This document shows, in pieces, positions 52,072 through 64,000 of a stretch of 64,000 nucleotides of DNA; position 1 is the first letter of the stretch, and each line of letters starts with the position of its first letter. The notes under the pieces are model-generated. The model ran no database searches. It saw nothing but the letters and a program-made list of their open reading frames with translations, and was not told the DNA's origin. Source of the DNA: Aeoliella straminimaris (GTDB lineage: Bacteria > Planctomycetota > Planctomycetia > Pirellulales > Lacipirellulaceae); assembly GCF_024054565.1 (NCBI RefSeq), contig NZ_JAMXLR010000092.1, positions 1 through 64,000 on the forward strand, given 5' to 3'. The position numbers were made by a program, and so were the translations under genes.

Positions 52072-53427
52072 ATGCCTCCCGAATCCGACCCCGTTGCCCC
52101 GCTGCGCGCCGCTTTAGCCGTTTCGCCGGAAAATGCACCATTGCGTCGACACTTGGCCGACACCCTGGCCGGCTTGGCTCGATACGACGAGGCGGTGGAC
52201 GAATACCGCAAGCTGCTGGAAGGTTCGCCCGCCGATACAGATCTGCAACTCGCTTTGGCCGACGCGTACTATCAATCGGGGCGACCGAGCCAGGCGGCCG
52301 TGATACTCGAGTCGCTTGTCGATCAAGCTAATTCGCCCGCCCAGGCATGCGTCTTGTATGCCCGGCTGTTGCTTGGCGAGGGGCATGTCGAGGATGCCGT
52401 GATGCGGTACAAGCAGGCGCTCGAGATCGATCCCGACGCGGCCGATGAGGAACTGTCCAGTCGTTTGGGCGTCTCTCCGCAAGGCTATCAGGACGGCCAG
52501 GACGAATTGTTCGAAGGTCGCGTGCGTGATCGAGCGGCCGGCGGTGACGACGATTTCGAGACCGAACTCGAACGCCCCAAGGTTCGCTTCGACAACGTGG
52601 GCGGTATGTCGGAGTTGAAGGAAGAGATTCGCGTCAAGATTATCTACCCGCTCGAGCACCCGGAAGTCTACCAGGCGTACGGCAAATCTCTGGGCGGGGG
52701 AATCATGATGTATGGCCCGCCTGGGTGTGGCAAAACCTACCTGGCTCGAGCGACGGCCGGTGAGATCGATGCAGGTTTTCTTTCCATCGGTATCAACGAC
52801 GTGCTCGACATGTGGATGGGCAATAGCGAAAAGCGGTTGCATCAGGTGTTCGAGCAAGCGCGAGACAACGCCCCCTGCGTGCTATTCTTCGACGAGGTCG
52901 ACGCGCTGGGAGGGAAACGCTCGGACATGAACAGTGGTTCGGGCAGGAAGCTGATCAATCAGTTTCTGGCCGAACTCGACGGGGCCGAGCATTCCAACGA
53001 TGGCGTCCTGGTGCTGGCCGCCACGAATGCGCCGTGGCACGTCGATCCGGCATTCCGTCGCCCGGGACGTTTCGATCGCGTCCTGTTCGTTCCTCCGCCC
53101 GACGAGCCGGCCCGCGCCGACATCCTGCGATTGCACTGCCAGGACAAGCCAACCCGCGATATCGATTACAACTATCTGGCGAAGAAGACCCCCAAGTACT
53201 CCGGCGCCGACCTGAAGGCGATTCTCGACCTGGCGATCGAAGCGAAGCTGACCGAGTCGATCAAAAAGGGCGGACCACCCCAGCCGATTACCGGCAAGGA
53301 CCTGCAGCGCGCCATCAAATCGCACCGCGCGACTACGCAGGAGTGGTTTTCCTCCGCCCGCAACTACGCCCTCTACGCCAACCAGGGCGGTTTGTATGAC
53401 GATGTGCTGAAGTGGTTGGAGAAATAA
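52072..53427 (+). CDS. TPR-AAA+ ATPase
   Basis: The 451-residue protein has three to four TPR repeats at the N-terminus (about 5-125), then a linker, then one AAA+ module of the classical VCP/FtsH type: 'VRFDNVGGMSELKEEIR', P-loop GPPGCGKT (215-222), Walker B LFFDEVDAL, second region 'VLVLAATNAPWHVDPAFRRPGRFD' with the arginine finger pair. It is probably an unfoldase that recognises partners by its TPR part. A TPR membrane protein gene follows after 95 bases. No protease domain is present. Confidence 0.87.
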   Translation: MPPESDPVAPLRAALAVSPENAPLRRHLADTLAGLARYDEAVDEYRKLLEGSPADTDLQLALADAYYQSGRPSQAAVILESLVDQANSPAQACVLYARLLLGEGHVEDAVMRYKQALEIDPDAADEELSSRLGVSPQGYQDGQDELFEGRVRDRAAGGDDDFETELERPKVRFDNVGGMSELKEEIRVKIIYPLEHPEVYQAYGKSLGGGIMMYGPPGCGKTYLARATAGEIDAGFLSIGINDVLDMWMGNSEKRLHQVFEQARDNAPCVLFFDEVDALGGKRSDMNSGSGRKLINQFLAELDGAEHSNDGVLVLAATNAPWHVDPAFRRPGRFDRVLFVPPPDEPARADILRLHCQDKPTRDIDYNYLAKKTPKYSGADLKAILDLAIEAKLTESIKKGGPPQPITGKDLQRAIKSHRATTQEWFSSARNYALYANQGGLYDDVLKWLEK

Positions 53428-53522
53428 GAGTACCCCCACCATCCATGTGGTAATCGCACCAGAGAGTGCGGCTTACTAGGATCGCCCGCCAATCCATTTC
53501 CCAACGACTTGCTTCGCACCCT

Positions 53523-54791
53523 ATGAATCCCCATATCCAACGTGCCCAGATGCTTTACCAACGCTCTCGCTATGCCGATGCGGAGCGCGAGTTGGGCATG
53601 GCCTTGCAGGTCGATCCCCATGAGCCCTGGGCTTATGCACTGTTAGGGGCCTGCAAGGCAGCGCAGGACGACTTTGCCAAGGCCGAGGAACTCGGGCAAC
53701 AGGCGCTGGCGTTGGCGCCCGACTCGGCCGACATCCGGCATCTGGTGGCACGAATTCAACTTGCCCGTAACGATCTGCCGGCGGCACTGAAGTCCATGGA
53801 TGAGACTATCCAGATGGCTCCGCAGAATGCCGACTACTATGCGACCAGGGCGTTAGTCTACTCGCAGATGAAGAAGTGGGGTAAGGCGCTGGCCGATTGC
53901 GACGCGGCCCTGGAAATCGACCCCGAGCATGTCGGTGCGATTAACGTTCGCTCGCACGCCCGCCGCGCGCAGGGCGATACGCAGACCGCCACGCAGGAGT
54001 TGCGGCAGGCCCTCGAAGTCGATCCCGACGATCCCTATTCCCACGCCAACCTGGGGTGGACTCATCTGCAGCGCGGCGAGTTGAAGGAGGCCGAACTGCA
54101 CTTTCGCGAGGCATTGCGGCTCGATCCCGACTTGGAAGTCGCCCGCGTGGGAGTGCTGGAGACGCTGAAGGCCAAGGTGCCGTTCTATCGCTGGGTGTTG
54201 AACTATTTCATTTGGATGCAGACCAAAGCCGCCGGCGCGCAGTGGGGCATCATCATCGGCCTCTACCTGATCTATCGCGTGCTGGGTAGCATCGCGAGGA
54301 ACAACCCATCGATCGCACCCTTCGTTGCGCCATTCCTGATCCTGTACATCTTGTTTGCGCTGGCCACCTGGTTCGCCAAACCGTTGGCCGATACCGCGCT
54401 GCTACTGCACCCCTTCGGGCGTCTGGCGCTAACGCCGCAAGAGAAGCGGGAGGGCGCCATCGTTACGATACTCGTCGTGCTGGTGACGGTATTGCTTGGC
54501 GCGTTCTTCGCCACGGGGCAATCGGTGTTTGCCTCCTTGGCTCTGTTGATTGGCGCTCCCGCGCTGCCGCTGGCGATGAGCTTCAAGTTTGCGCCCAAGA
54601 AACCTCGCCGCATCCTGCAGGGGGCCTCTGCCGTGCTGGGCCTGATAAGCGTAACGCTCTGCGTGTATCTGTTCACCTCCCTGAATCTGCCCGACGGACT
54701 CGTGCAACTGATGGGGCAGGTTCTCGGCATCTCGGTGTTGGGCACGTTGATCGGGACCAACATCCTGGCCACTCAGCGATGGCAACGGTAA
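53523..54791 (+). CDS. TPR membrane protein, partner of the AAA+ ATPase
   Basis: The product is 422 residues from ATG 53523 ('MNPHIQRAQMLYQRSRYADAERELG'). The first 220 residues form six TPR-type repeats ('PWAYALLGACKAAQDDFAKAEELG', 'GDTQTATQELRQALEVDPDD'). The second half has about six membrane helices (about 230-415). It follows the AAA+ gene in the same direction, and shared TPR parts suggest a complex at the membrane. No named family is recognised. Confidence 0.75.
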   Translation: MNPHIQRAQMLYQRSRYADAERELGMALQVDPHEPWAYALLGACKAAQDDFAKAEELGQQALALAPDSADIRHLVARIQLARNDLPAALKSMDETIQMAPQNADYYATRALVYSQMKKWGKALADCDAALEIDPEHVGAINVRSHARRAQGDTQTATQELRQALEVDPDDPYSHANLGWTHLQRGELKEAELHFREALRLDPDLEVARVGVLETLKAKVPFYRWVLNYFIWMQTKAAGAQWGIIIGLYLIYRVLGSIARNNPSIAPFVAPFLILYILFALATWFAKPLADTALLLHPFGRLALTPQEKREGAIVTILVVLVTVLLGAFFATGQSVFASLALLIGAPALPLAMSFKFAPKKPRRILQGASAVLGLISVTLCVYLFTSLNLPDGLVQLMGQVLGISVLGTLIGTNILATQRWQR

Positions 54792-54803
54792 CGGCCAATC
54801 AGT

Positions 54804-55409
54804 CTATTGGGCACCCATCCACACAGCAGCGCCTTTCGACTTTGCTTGCGAGAGACTTTCCACCAGCTCGGTATGAAAATCTCGCAGATCGTCTTCCTTG
54901 ATTACCGAAGAATCGAGCTGCGAGATACTTTCGCATAGCTCGGCGGCTTCCTCCGCAGAGAGCCAGCCGAAGACGCAACCATCGTAGTCGATGCCCCGCC
55001 CCTTGAGTGGTCTTCCGTCGTCCAGGTGGCGGAGGCTCGCCTTCGATGGTTTGCTGACGTGATCGTCGACTAATCCTCGGTACGATTCCCACACGTGGCT
55101 GTGCTTCCAGTCGTCCAGGGGAAGCTCTGCGGGATCCAGTTTCAGATGACTCGCGAGATGTTCGAACAAGAGCGCCCAGCAGCCTGGCTCGTTTTTCGGT
55201 GGCGTGCCCAGGATCATTTCTTCGACCATTTCGCGAAACTCTTCCAATTCTTCTTCCAGCTCGTCTTGTTCGTCTTCGTCGTAATCCTCCTGAAGAGTCT
55301 CTCTTTCCTTGGTCACGATCGCTTCGACCAGTTCGTTGTCGTTACTGCCGATCGCAGCACGAATGGGTTCGATGGAAGAGACGGCATACAATTGCGTGCG
55401 AGTCGACAT
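54804..55409 (-). CDS. Acidic hypothetical protein
   Basis: The 201-residue protein begins 'MSTRTQLYAVSSIEPIRAAIG' and has a very acidic stretch (about 38-66, with repeated DE and EE), then a folded part with Trp-rich blocks ('CWALLFEHLASHL', 'DDWKHSHVWESYRGLVDDHV', 'VFGWLSAEEAAELCE'). No known domain is visible. It converges on the TPR gene with 12 bases between the stops. Confidence 0.6.
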   Translation of the reverse strand: MSTRTQLYAVSSIEPIRAAIGSNDNELVEAIVTKERETLQEDYDEDEQDELEEELEEFREMVEEMILGTPPKNEPGCWALLFEHLASHLKLDPAELPLDDWKHSHVWESYRGLVDDHVSKPSKASLRHLDDGRPLKGRGIDYDGCVFGWLSAEEAAELCESISQLDSSVIKEDDLRDFHTELVESLSQAKSKGAAVWMGAQ

Positions 55410-55513
55410 GGATGGCCCCCTGACCCTGAGAAGCGTGGAAGAGTGACTGGGGTCACGATAGGGCCACCGTGGTAGGCCGTCAAGCTACTGGCCGTGTATT
55501 GCGGCGAAGCCGC

Positions 55514-56785
55514 TTAGCCGTGCAGCTTGCGAAGTTCGTCCGCAATAATCTGGATGCCGCTGTCGACAACCTCTTCCGCCTGCGAGAAGGTCATGCGAAT
55601 GCATTGTCGGCTGTGTGGCCAGTCGCTGAGGTCGTCCTGACCAAAGAAGAAGTACTCGCCCGGCACGATCAGTACGCCCCGTTCCTTCAGGCGTGCGTAC
55701 AGCTCGCGGGTGGCGATTGGTAACTCGGGGAACCAGAGCCACAGGAAAAACGCACCTTCGCTGCGGTGGACCAGGTAGGGGAAATCGTCGCCAAAGTGCC
55801 GAGCGATCATCTGCTGAGCCAGTTGAGACTTCGCCTGGTAGTAGGGGCGGATCACCTCGCGGGACAGTTGCAGCAGTTGGCCGCTGCGCAACATTGGTTC
55901 GACCATCGCTTGGCCGATATTGTTGTTTGCCAGGCCGACGATGCCGGTCATCGTACGGATGCGACTGGCGATTTCTTCGTCAGCCAGCACGATGCCGGTT
56001 CTCGTGCCAGGCAGGCCGAGCTTCGACAGGCTGAAGCTCATTACCATGCCGGGGTTCCAAACGGGCTGAATCGGTTCGAATACTGCGGCGGGATAGGGCT
56101 CGCCGTAAGCATTGTCGATGATCAGTGGAATCTCTCGCTCGGCGGCCAAGGTGGCCAGATGAGCCACTTCCTCGTCGGTCAGCACGTTACCCGTCGGATT
56201 CGTGGGGCGGCTGACACAGATGGCGGCTGTGGAGTCCGTAACCTCGAGCGCATCGAAGTCGATGCGATACTTGAACGAGTGCTTGTCGAGGTGATCGATT
56301 CGCGGGCGGTAGCTCTGAAAAATGCCTTCGGTAACCTGCTGGTCCGAATAGCCAATGTACTCTGGCACAATTGGCAGCAGCACCTTGCGGAAGGTGCCAT
56401 CGGGCATGTCACCAGCCAGCAGGGTGAAAAGAAAGAAGAATGCGGTTTGCCCACCGTTGGTGATGGCGATGTTGTCGGGCCCGACGTCCCACCCATAGAT
56501 TTCCCGCAGGGAGGCCGCAAACGACTCGCGAAACCGGGGATTTCCCGCTGGACCGTCGTAGTTTGCCAGCATGCGGTCGCAGAACTTGGTGTCGTTGACG
56601 ATGGCCTGCAGTCGCTCGCGCCACACGGCTTGCACCTCGGGCACGTGGGCCGGATTTCCTCCTCCCAGCATTCGCAAATTGGTCCCGGCTGCGCCGGCCA
56701 GGGCCGTCCCCAGGTCGTCCATCAATTCGACAATGCCGCTGTGGCCGGAAAGTCTTTGACCCGTCTTCGAAAGTTGGAGGTGCAT
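55514..56785 (-). CDS. avtA: Valine-pyruvate aminotransferase
   Basis: The 423-residue PLP enzyme of branched-chain amino acid metabolism follows E. coli AvtA block by block: 'GHSGIVELMDDLG', 'LGGGNPAHVPE', 'NYDGPAGNPRFRE', 'PEYIGYSDQQV', 'CVSRPTNPTGNVLTDEE', 'IDNAYGEPYPA', the PLP lysine in 'SFSLSKLGLPGTRTG', 'EGAFFLWLWFPELPI'. ATG 56785 ('MHLQLSKTGQRL') is preferred over an upstream codon. It diverges from the dihydrofolate reductase gene. Confidence 0.92.
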   Translation of the reverse strand: MHLQLSKTGQRLSGHSGIVELMDDLGTALAGAAGTNLRMLGGGNPAHVPEVQAVWRERLQAIVNDTKFCDRMLANYDGPAGNPRFRESFAASLREIYGWDVGPDNIAITNGGQTAFFFLFTLLAGDMPDGTFRKVLLPIVPEYIGYSDQQVTEGIFQSYRPRIDHLDKHSFKYRIDFDALEVTDSTAAICVSRPTNPTGNVLTDEEVAHLATLAAEREIPLIIDNAYGEPYPAAVFEPIQPVWNPGMVMSFSLSKLGLPGTRTGIVLADEEIASRIRTMTGIVGLANNNIGQAMVEPMLRSGQLLQLSREVIRPYYQAKSQLAQQMIARHFGDDFPYLVHRSEGAFFLWLWFPELPIATRELYARLKERGVLIVPGEYFFFGQDDLSDWPHSRQCIRMTFSQAEEVVDSGIQIIADELRKLHG

Positions 56786-56898
56786 GAATAGCGTGGATTG
56801 AATATGACTAACAGGAAATCGCAACGTGCAGACAAACCTTTATTATCCCATGGAGCCGGCGCTACTTGTCAAGGTTCGCCCCAGGAATTGCAAAAAGT

Positions 56899-57357
56899 AT
56901 GAAGATCATCGCCGCTATGAGCGAAAATCGAGTTATCGGCCAGGCAGCCGGCATGCCCTGGAACGTGCCGGAGGAGTACGAGCAGTACCTGGAGTTCGTC
57001 CGCGGCGCCACGGTGCTGATGGGCCGGCGGAGTTTCGAAATATTCGGCGCCGACGTAACGGCGGCCCACATCGTGGTGCTTAGCCACTCGTCCAGGCCGG
57101 CCACCGGCGCAACCGTGTGCCAGAACCTGCCCGAGGCCCTGGACGCCGCCAAGGCCTTCGGCAAGCCGATCTTTAGTTGTGGTGGAGCGGAGGTCTACCA
57201 GCAGACCATCCCGCTGGTCACCGAAATGTTGCTTTCGACCATCAAGGGCGAGTACGAAGGCGACACCTATTTCCCGGAGTTCGACGCTTTCGAGTGGAAG
57301 GTTGCCGAAGAGCGGAACGAGGAGCGGTACTTGTTCCGCCGCTGGGTGCGGCGGTGA
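56899..57357 (+). CDS. folA: Dihydrofolate reductase
   Basis: The 152-residue enzyme reduces dihydrofolate with NADPH. It starts 'MKIIAAMSENRVIGQAAGMPWNVPEEYEQY'; Glu26 stands where E. coli has catalytic Asp27, and Trp21 is conserved. NADPH-binding blocks 'VLMGRRSFE' and 'FSCGGAEVYQQTIP' follow. Slightly shorter than typical (about 160). Start at ATG 56899 fits the family better than one 11 codons earlier. Confidence 0.88.
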   Translation: MKIIAAMSENRVIGQAAGMPWNVPEEYEQYLEFVRGATVLMGRRSFEIFGADVTAAHIVVLSHSSRPATGATVCQNLPEALDAAKAFGKPIFSCGGAEVYQQTIPLVTEMLLSTIKGEYEGDTYFPEFDAFEWKVAEERNEERYLFRRWVRR

Positions 57358-57651
57358 AAAGAGTGGTCCGCACCTGAGGAGGCGGAGCCATTGCTCCCTG
57401 CACCATTTGGCGGGAGGGACGAGTGTTGGTGCGCAGTTTTAACCGCAACGCAGAGGCGGATCGTCTGGCTCGCTCCGGTCTCGATGGTGGTGATACTGCA
57501 GCGGCAGTTAGCATCGGTGACCGGATGTTTGGTTTCGTTGACACCCCCAAATACCGTATGTACACTGCAGACGGCGATGACGACTAATAGTCTGGGGGCG
57601 TTTGCTCGCTTTTCTGTTTCACTTAGTGCTCTTGCTGTGGGGTGCGGTCTT

Positions 57652-58410
57652 ATGAGTGGACTTGCTAGGAATTTGTGTAGTGGATTCGTTCTGCTGGCCA
57701 TGCTTGGTGTGCCACGTCTTGGACTGGCTGCAACAGTCATCACGGGAGAAGGTCTCCCAGCCAGTGGGTTTTCTTCACTGAGCCGCGAATCCGATCGCGT
57801 ACTGCAGCAGTTCTACGACAGTTCCTTCTTCGATAGCATCGAATCTCCCAGAAAGATCGTTGGCATGTCCTTCCGCCTTCCCGCTGTTGGCGATGTCGAC
57901 TATCCCGCGCTTGGCGATTTAGATTTTGGCCGCTACGACATAACGCTTGCTCAGCCTTCAGTTGCATCGGTTGCCGCCAATGGTCTGACGTCTGCTACAT
58001 TTGCCGACAACATGAGCTCTCCCGTCTTGGTCCGTTCCGGGCCAGCGACGATTCCGCTCGGCAGCTTTGAAAGCAACGCCATGGACGTTGAAGCGGAGTT
58101 CAGCTTTGTCTTCGAGTTCGATACCCCTTACACGTACACACCAGGCGACGACCTCGTCATGCTGGTTCGGCACGATGGCCACGGTGACGCCAATGGAGTA
58201 GAGACGCGGTGGAACTTCGACGGATACGCCTGGGAAAATGGCACCGTGGTCAACACACTGGACGTGGATGCGACCGATGGCAATTTCGGTCCAGGCACGT
58301 TCAATGTCGCCAACCGTATCCAGTTTATCTTGGTGCCCGAGCCATCGACAGGCATGCTCCTGGCGTTCTGTGGCCTGGCAGGCCTGATGCTCTATCGCCG
58401 GCGGTGTTAG
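57652..58410 (+). CDS. PEP-CTERM secreted protein
   Basis: The product is about 252 residues from ATG 57652, with a signal peptide (to about residue 27, 'LGLAATV'), a beta-rich body without known motif ('FYDSSFFDSIESPRKIVGMS'), and the C-terminal sorting signal VPEPSTG, a hydrophobic helix and RRRC. PEP-CTERM proteins are exported and processed by an exosortase; no exosortase gene is here. The 294 bases between the reductase and this gene carry no supported gene. Confidence 0.78.
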   Translation: MSGLARNLCSGFVLLAMLGVPRLGLAATVITGEGLPASGFSSLSRESDRVLQQFYDSSFFDSIESPRKIVGMSFRLPAVGDVDYPALGDLDFGRYDITLAQPSVASVAANGLTSATFADNMSSPVLVRSGPATIPLGSFESNAMDVEAEFSFVFEFDTPYTYTPGDDLVMLVRHDGHGDANGVETRWNFDGYAWENGTVVNTLDVDATDGNFGPGTFNVANRIQFILVPEPSTGMLLAFCGLAGLMLYRRRC

Positions 58411-58731
58411 ATGGGTAGTTGTTGGTCAGGACGTCGGATGGCAGGCGACCATCCGCTGGCTTGTCCCCACATCGTCATTCGGCATGAGAGCACGGTGGAC
58501 GTCTCGTGCTTTCTCGAGGTCAACGCTTGCCTGTGGTGAATCGCTGCGGAAACGCATTGGTCGCAGCGTTAGAGACGGAAGTAACATCGGGATGCCGCCT
58601 GCCGCAGGCAGAGCAATCAGTTTTTGTTAAACTGGAGCATAATCCATCCAAGAAGTGCTCGTCATTGGCGAATACTTCGGCGTGGAATTGTTCGTTGCCC
58701 GGCCTCCAGGTTTTTTCCCGCTGCCAGAAGT
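58411..58731 (+). other. Gene-free stretch after the PEP-CTERM gene
   Basis: It probably holds the promoter of the gene at 58732. It has a 13-base palindrome GCCTGCCGCAGGC near 58598 and a T5 run about 11 bases later. I see no coding sequence. Confidence 0.35.
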
Positions 58732-59445
58732 TTGCCTGACTTACTGTTCATCATCGTTCCCGTTGTCATCGTGGTGTTCGCCCTGCTGGCGTACTATTCG
58801 TACTTGCAGGCCAAGAAGCGACGCGAGGCGCTAGCCTCGTGGGCGCAGCAGAGGGGATGGCGGTTCGACCCCCGCACTGATTCCCGCTGGGATAGCACGT
58901 ATCGGCAGTTCAGCTGCTTTACCCACGGGCACTCTCGCTCCGCCTATAACCTGCTTCACGGCTCTCTTCAGATCGAAGGCCAGGCGTGGCCATGCACGGT
59001 GGGCGACTACACCTACAAGGTGACCAGCGGCTCTGGGAAAAGCCGCCACACCACTACCTATCGTTTCAGTTTCCTGTTGATGGAATTGCCGTTCCCGGGG
59101 CTGCCCCAGTTGGCGGTGCGGCCCGAAGGTATCTTTGATAGCCTGGTTTCGCTGGTCGGTTTCGACGACATCGACTTCGAATCCGAGGAGTTCAGCCGCA
59201 AGTTCCACGTGCAGTCGTCGGACAAACGCTTTGCCTACGACCTGATGCACCCACGGATGATGGAGTTCATGCTGGCCTCGCCGCCGGAGCCCTTCGAGAT
59301 CGAACACGGCGTGTTTTGCCTGAAAGGCGAAAATCGCTGTTGGGAGGTGGCGGAGATAGACTATCAGGTAAACTGGTGCGAGCGATGGCTCAGTCAGTGG
59401 CCTCGGCACCTGCTTGCCGACCTTCGGTCCCGTTCAGCGAGGTAA
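58732..59445 (+). CDS. Membrane-anchored DUF3137-like protein
   Basis: The product is about 237 residues with TTG at 58732 as the most likely start ('LPDLLFIIVPVVIVVFALLAYY'), giving an N-terminal membrane helix. The soluble part has 'WAQQRGWRFDPRTDSRWDSTYRQF', 'SRHTTTYRFSFLLMELP' and 'WLSQWPRHLLADL'. The pattern resembles planctomycete proteins that stand beside lemA, and DUF3137. It ends 9 bases before lemA, so the two are cotranscribed. The start is uncertain. Confidence 0.6.
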   Translation: MPDLLFIIVPVVIVVFALLAYYSYLQAKKRREALASWAQQRGWRFDPRTDSRWDSTYRQFSCFTHGHSRSAYNLLHGSLQIEGQAWPCTVGDYTYKVTSGSGKSRHTTTYRFSFLLMELPFPGLPQLAVRPEGIFDSLVSLVGFDDIDFESEEFSRKFHVQSSDKRFAYDLMHPRMMEFMLASPPEPFEIEHGVFCLKGENRCWEVAEIDYQVNWCERWLSQWPRHLLADLRSRSAR

Positions 59446-59454
59446 TGCCACACC

Positions 59455-60021
59455 ATGGAAGCGTTCATCCCCCTGGCTGTCATCGCCATGGTGCTGCTGG
59501 TGCCGCTCGGCTGGTACGTGGCTGTGTTCAATCGCTTCACGCGACTCAAGCAGCATCTCCGCGAAAGCTGGAGTGATATCGACGTAGAACTGCAGCGGCG
59601 GTACGAGTTGATCCCCAACCTGGTCGCTACGGTGAAAGGCTACGCCCAGCACGAGCGCGAAGTGCTCCGCGAAGTGACCGAACTCCGCAACCGAGCGGCG
59701 GCCAACCATGGCTCGGTCAGCAGTCAGGGACGAGACGAACGCGATCTGGAACTGGGCCTGAGGAAATTATACGCCGTGGCCGAGGCCTATCCCGACCTCA
59801 AGGCGAGCGCCCATTTCTTGGCGTTGCAGCAAGAGCTCGCACTCACCGAAGACCGCATCGCCGCCGCTCGCCGCTTCTACAACGGCAATGTTCGCGATAT
59901 GAACCAGCTCCGCGAGTCGTTCCCCACCAGCATCGTTGCGGGGATGTCGGGTTTTGAAGCGGGCGAGTACTTCGAGAGCACTGCCGACGCCGCCGGACCG
60001 GTAAGCGTGTCGATGCAATAG
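59455..60021 (+). CDS. lemA: LemA-family membrane protein
   Basis: The 188-residue protein has one membrane helix (about 5-25), then long helices: 'FNRFTRLKQHLRESWSDIDVELQRRYELIPNLVATVKGYA', split over about 25-65, with the family's 'RYELIPNLV' and 'AYPDLKAS'. 'RRFYNGNVRDMN' near 140 and 'FPTSIVAG' after it are typical LemA ends. Function is unknown in bacteria; the helices form a bundle. Confidence 0.9.
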   Translation: MEAFIPLAVIAMVLLVPLGWYVAVFNRFTRLKQHLRESWSDIDVELQRRYELIPNLVATVKGYAQHEREVLREVTELRNRAAANHGSVSSQGRDERDLELGLRKLYAVAEAYPDLKASAHFLALQQELALTEDRIAAARRFYNGNVRDMNQLRESFPTSIVAGMSGFEAGEYFESTADAAGPVSVSMQ

Positions 60022-60047
60022 GTCGAGGAAACAGGAAAGCACCAACT

Positions 60048-61517
<1,470 letters not shown>

Positions 61518-61522
61518 CCGCC

Positions 61523-63634
<2,112 letters not shown>

Positions 63635-63698
63635 GGTGCTTCCCACTGGTGGATCGAGGGCTGGGGCCAGTCCCGCATTCTACCGTCCTGGTGCCGAA

Positions 63699-64000
63699 TC
63701 AGCCAGCAGATTCGGCCGCGGCGGCTTCTCGGCGGGCCGAAGCCCGCAGGTTGAGCATCTCGACGAACAGCGAGAAACCCATGGAAAAATAGATGTAGCC
63801 GCGGGGCACGTGCGAGTGCAGCCCTTCGGCCACCAGCACCACGCCAATCAGAATCAGGAAGGCGAGCGCCAGCATTTTGACACTCGGATGGTTGTTCACG
63901 AACTTCGAAATCGGTCCGCTGAAGACCATCATCACGATAATCGCAAGCATCACGGCCGTGATCATGATGGTGAGCGCGGCCCAGTAGTGTTGGTACTCGT
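63699..64000 (-). CDS. TerC-family membrane protein, C-terminal part (cut by window edge)
   Basis: The frame is open to the right edge; about 100 C-terminal residues are visible. They contain 'ALTIMITAVMLAIIVMMVFSG', 'VKMLALAFLILIGVVLVAEGL', 'PRGYIYFSMGFSLFVEMLNLR', the closing blocks of TerC family proteins (metal/tellurite resistance, manganese export). An internal ATG at 63965 is not the true start. Downstream of it, 64 bases away, lies uvrB. Confidence 0.85.
   Translation of the reverse strand, partial: EYQHYWAALTIMITAVMLAIIVMMVFSGPISKFVNNHPSVKMLALAFLILIGVVLVAEGLHSHVPRGYIYFSMGFSLFVEMLNLRASARREAAAAESAG

Overview
The window reads as chromosomal DNA of a flagellated planctomycete, most likely order Pirellulales. 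Pointers are the high G+C content, ECF sigma factors paired with Ser/Thr kinases, PEP-CTERM secretion, sulfatases, DUF-type proteins with NPFESP or 'RFSIRQLLLMT' starts, and planctomycete-style flagellar proteins. The lineage is inferred from protein character, not from an rRNA gene; I found no rRNA, tRNA or CRISPR array.

Left flank (1-6.3 kb): the 3' end of an IS4-type transposase cut by the window edge, a small ankyrin membrane protein, a secreted DUF1579-like protein, and a signalling pair made of an ECF sigma factor and a large zinc-ribbon/kinase/membrane/ankyrin protein, followed by about 540 bp without a gene.

Flagellar block A (6.3-31.6 kb, all minus strand, read right to left): TPR protein, flgN, flgS-type histidine kinase, flgR-type NtrC regulator, then a sigma-54 promoter that matches the full consensus, then flgB-flgC-fliE-fliF-fliG-fliH-fliI-fliJ-motE-like-fliK-flgD-flgE-flbD-motA-motB-fliL-fliN-fliO-fliP-fliQ-fliR-flhB. 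The layout suggests that the kinase and regulator sit directly upstream of the sigma-54 promoter they control. No fliM is present; instead FliN carries three FliM/FliY-like N-terminal motifs. FlgE and FlgD share a repeated beta domain.

Middle (31.7-33.9 kb): a degenerate alpha/beta hydrolase with a clear terminator, then malate dehydrogenase.

Flagellar block B (34.1-39.5 kb, plus strand): flhA, flhF, a FlhG-like protein that keeps the FlhF-activating DQAxxLR motif but lacks the MinD P-loop, a small membrane protein with a possible sigma-28 promoter in front, and fliA, closed by a strong terminator.

Right flank (39.5-64 kb): housekeeping and lineage-specific genes. These are purB, an HD phosphohydrolase, a large secreted protein with a degenerate hydrolase domain, a secreted DUF3352-like protein, a VWA protein, a B12-binding radical SAM protein, a TPR-AAA+ ATPase with a TPR membrane partner, avtA, dihydrofolate reductase, a PEP-CTERM protein, a membrane protein with LemA, a sulfatase with an altered formylglycine motif, uvrB, and the end of a TerC-family gene cut by the right edge.
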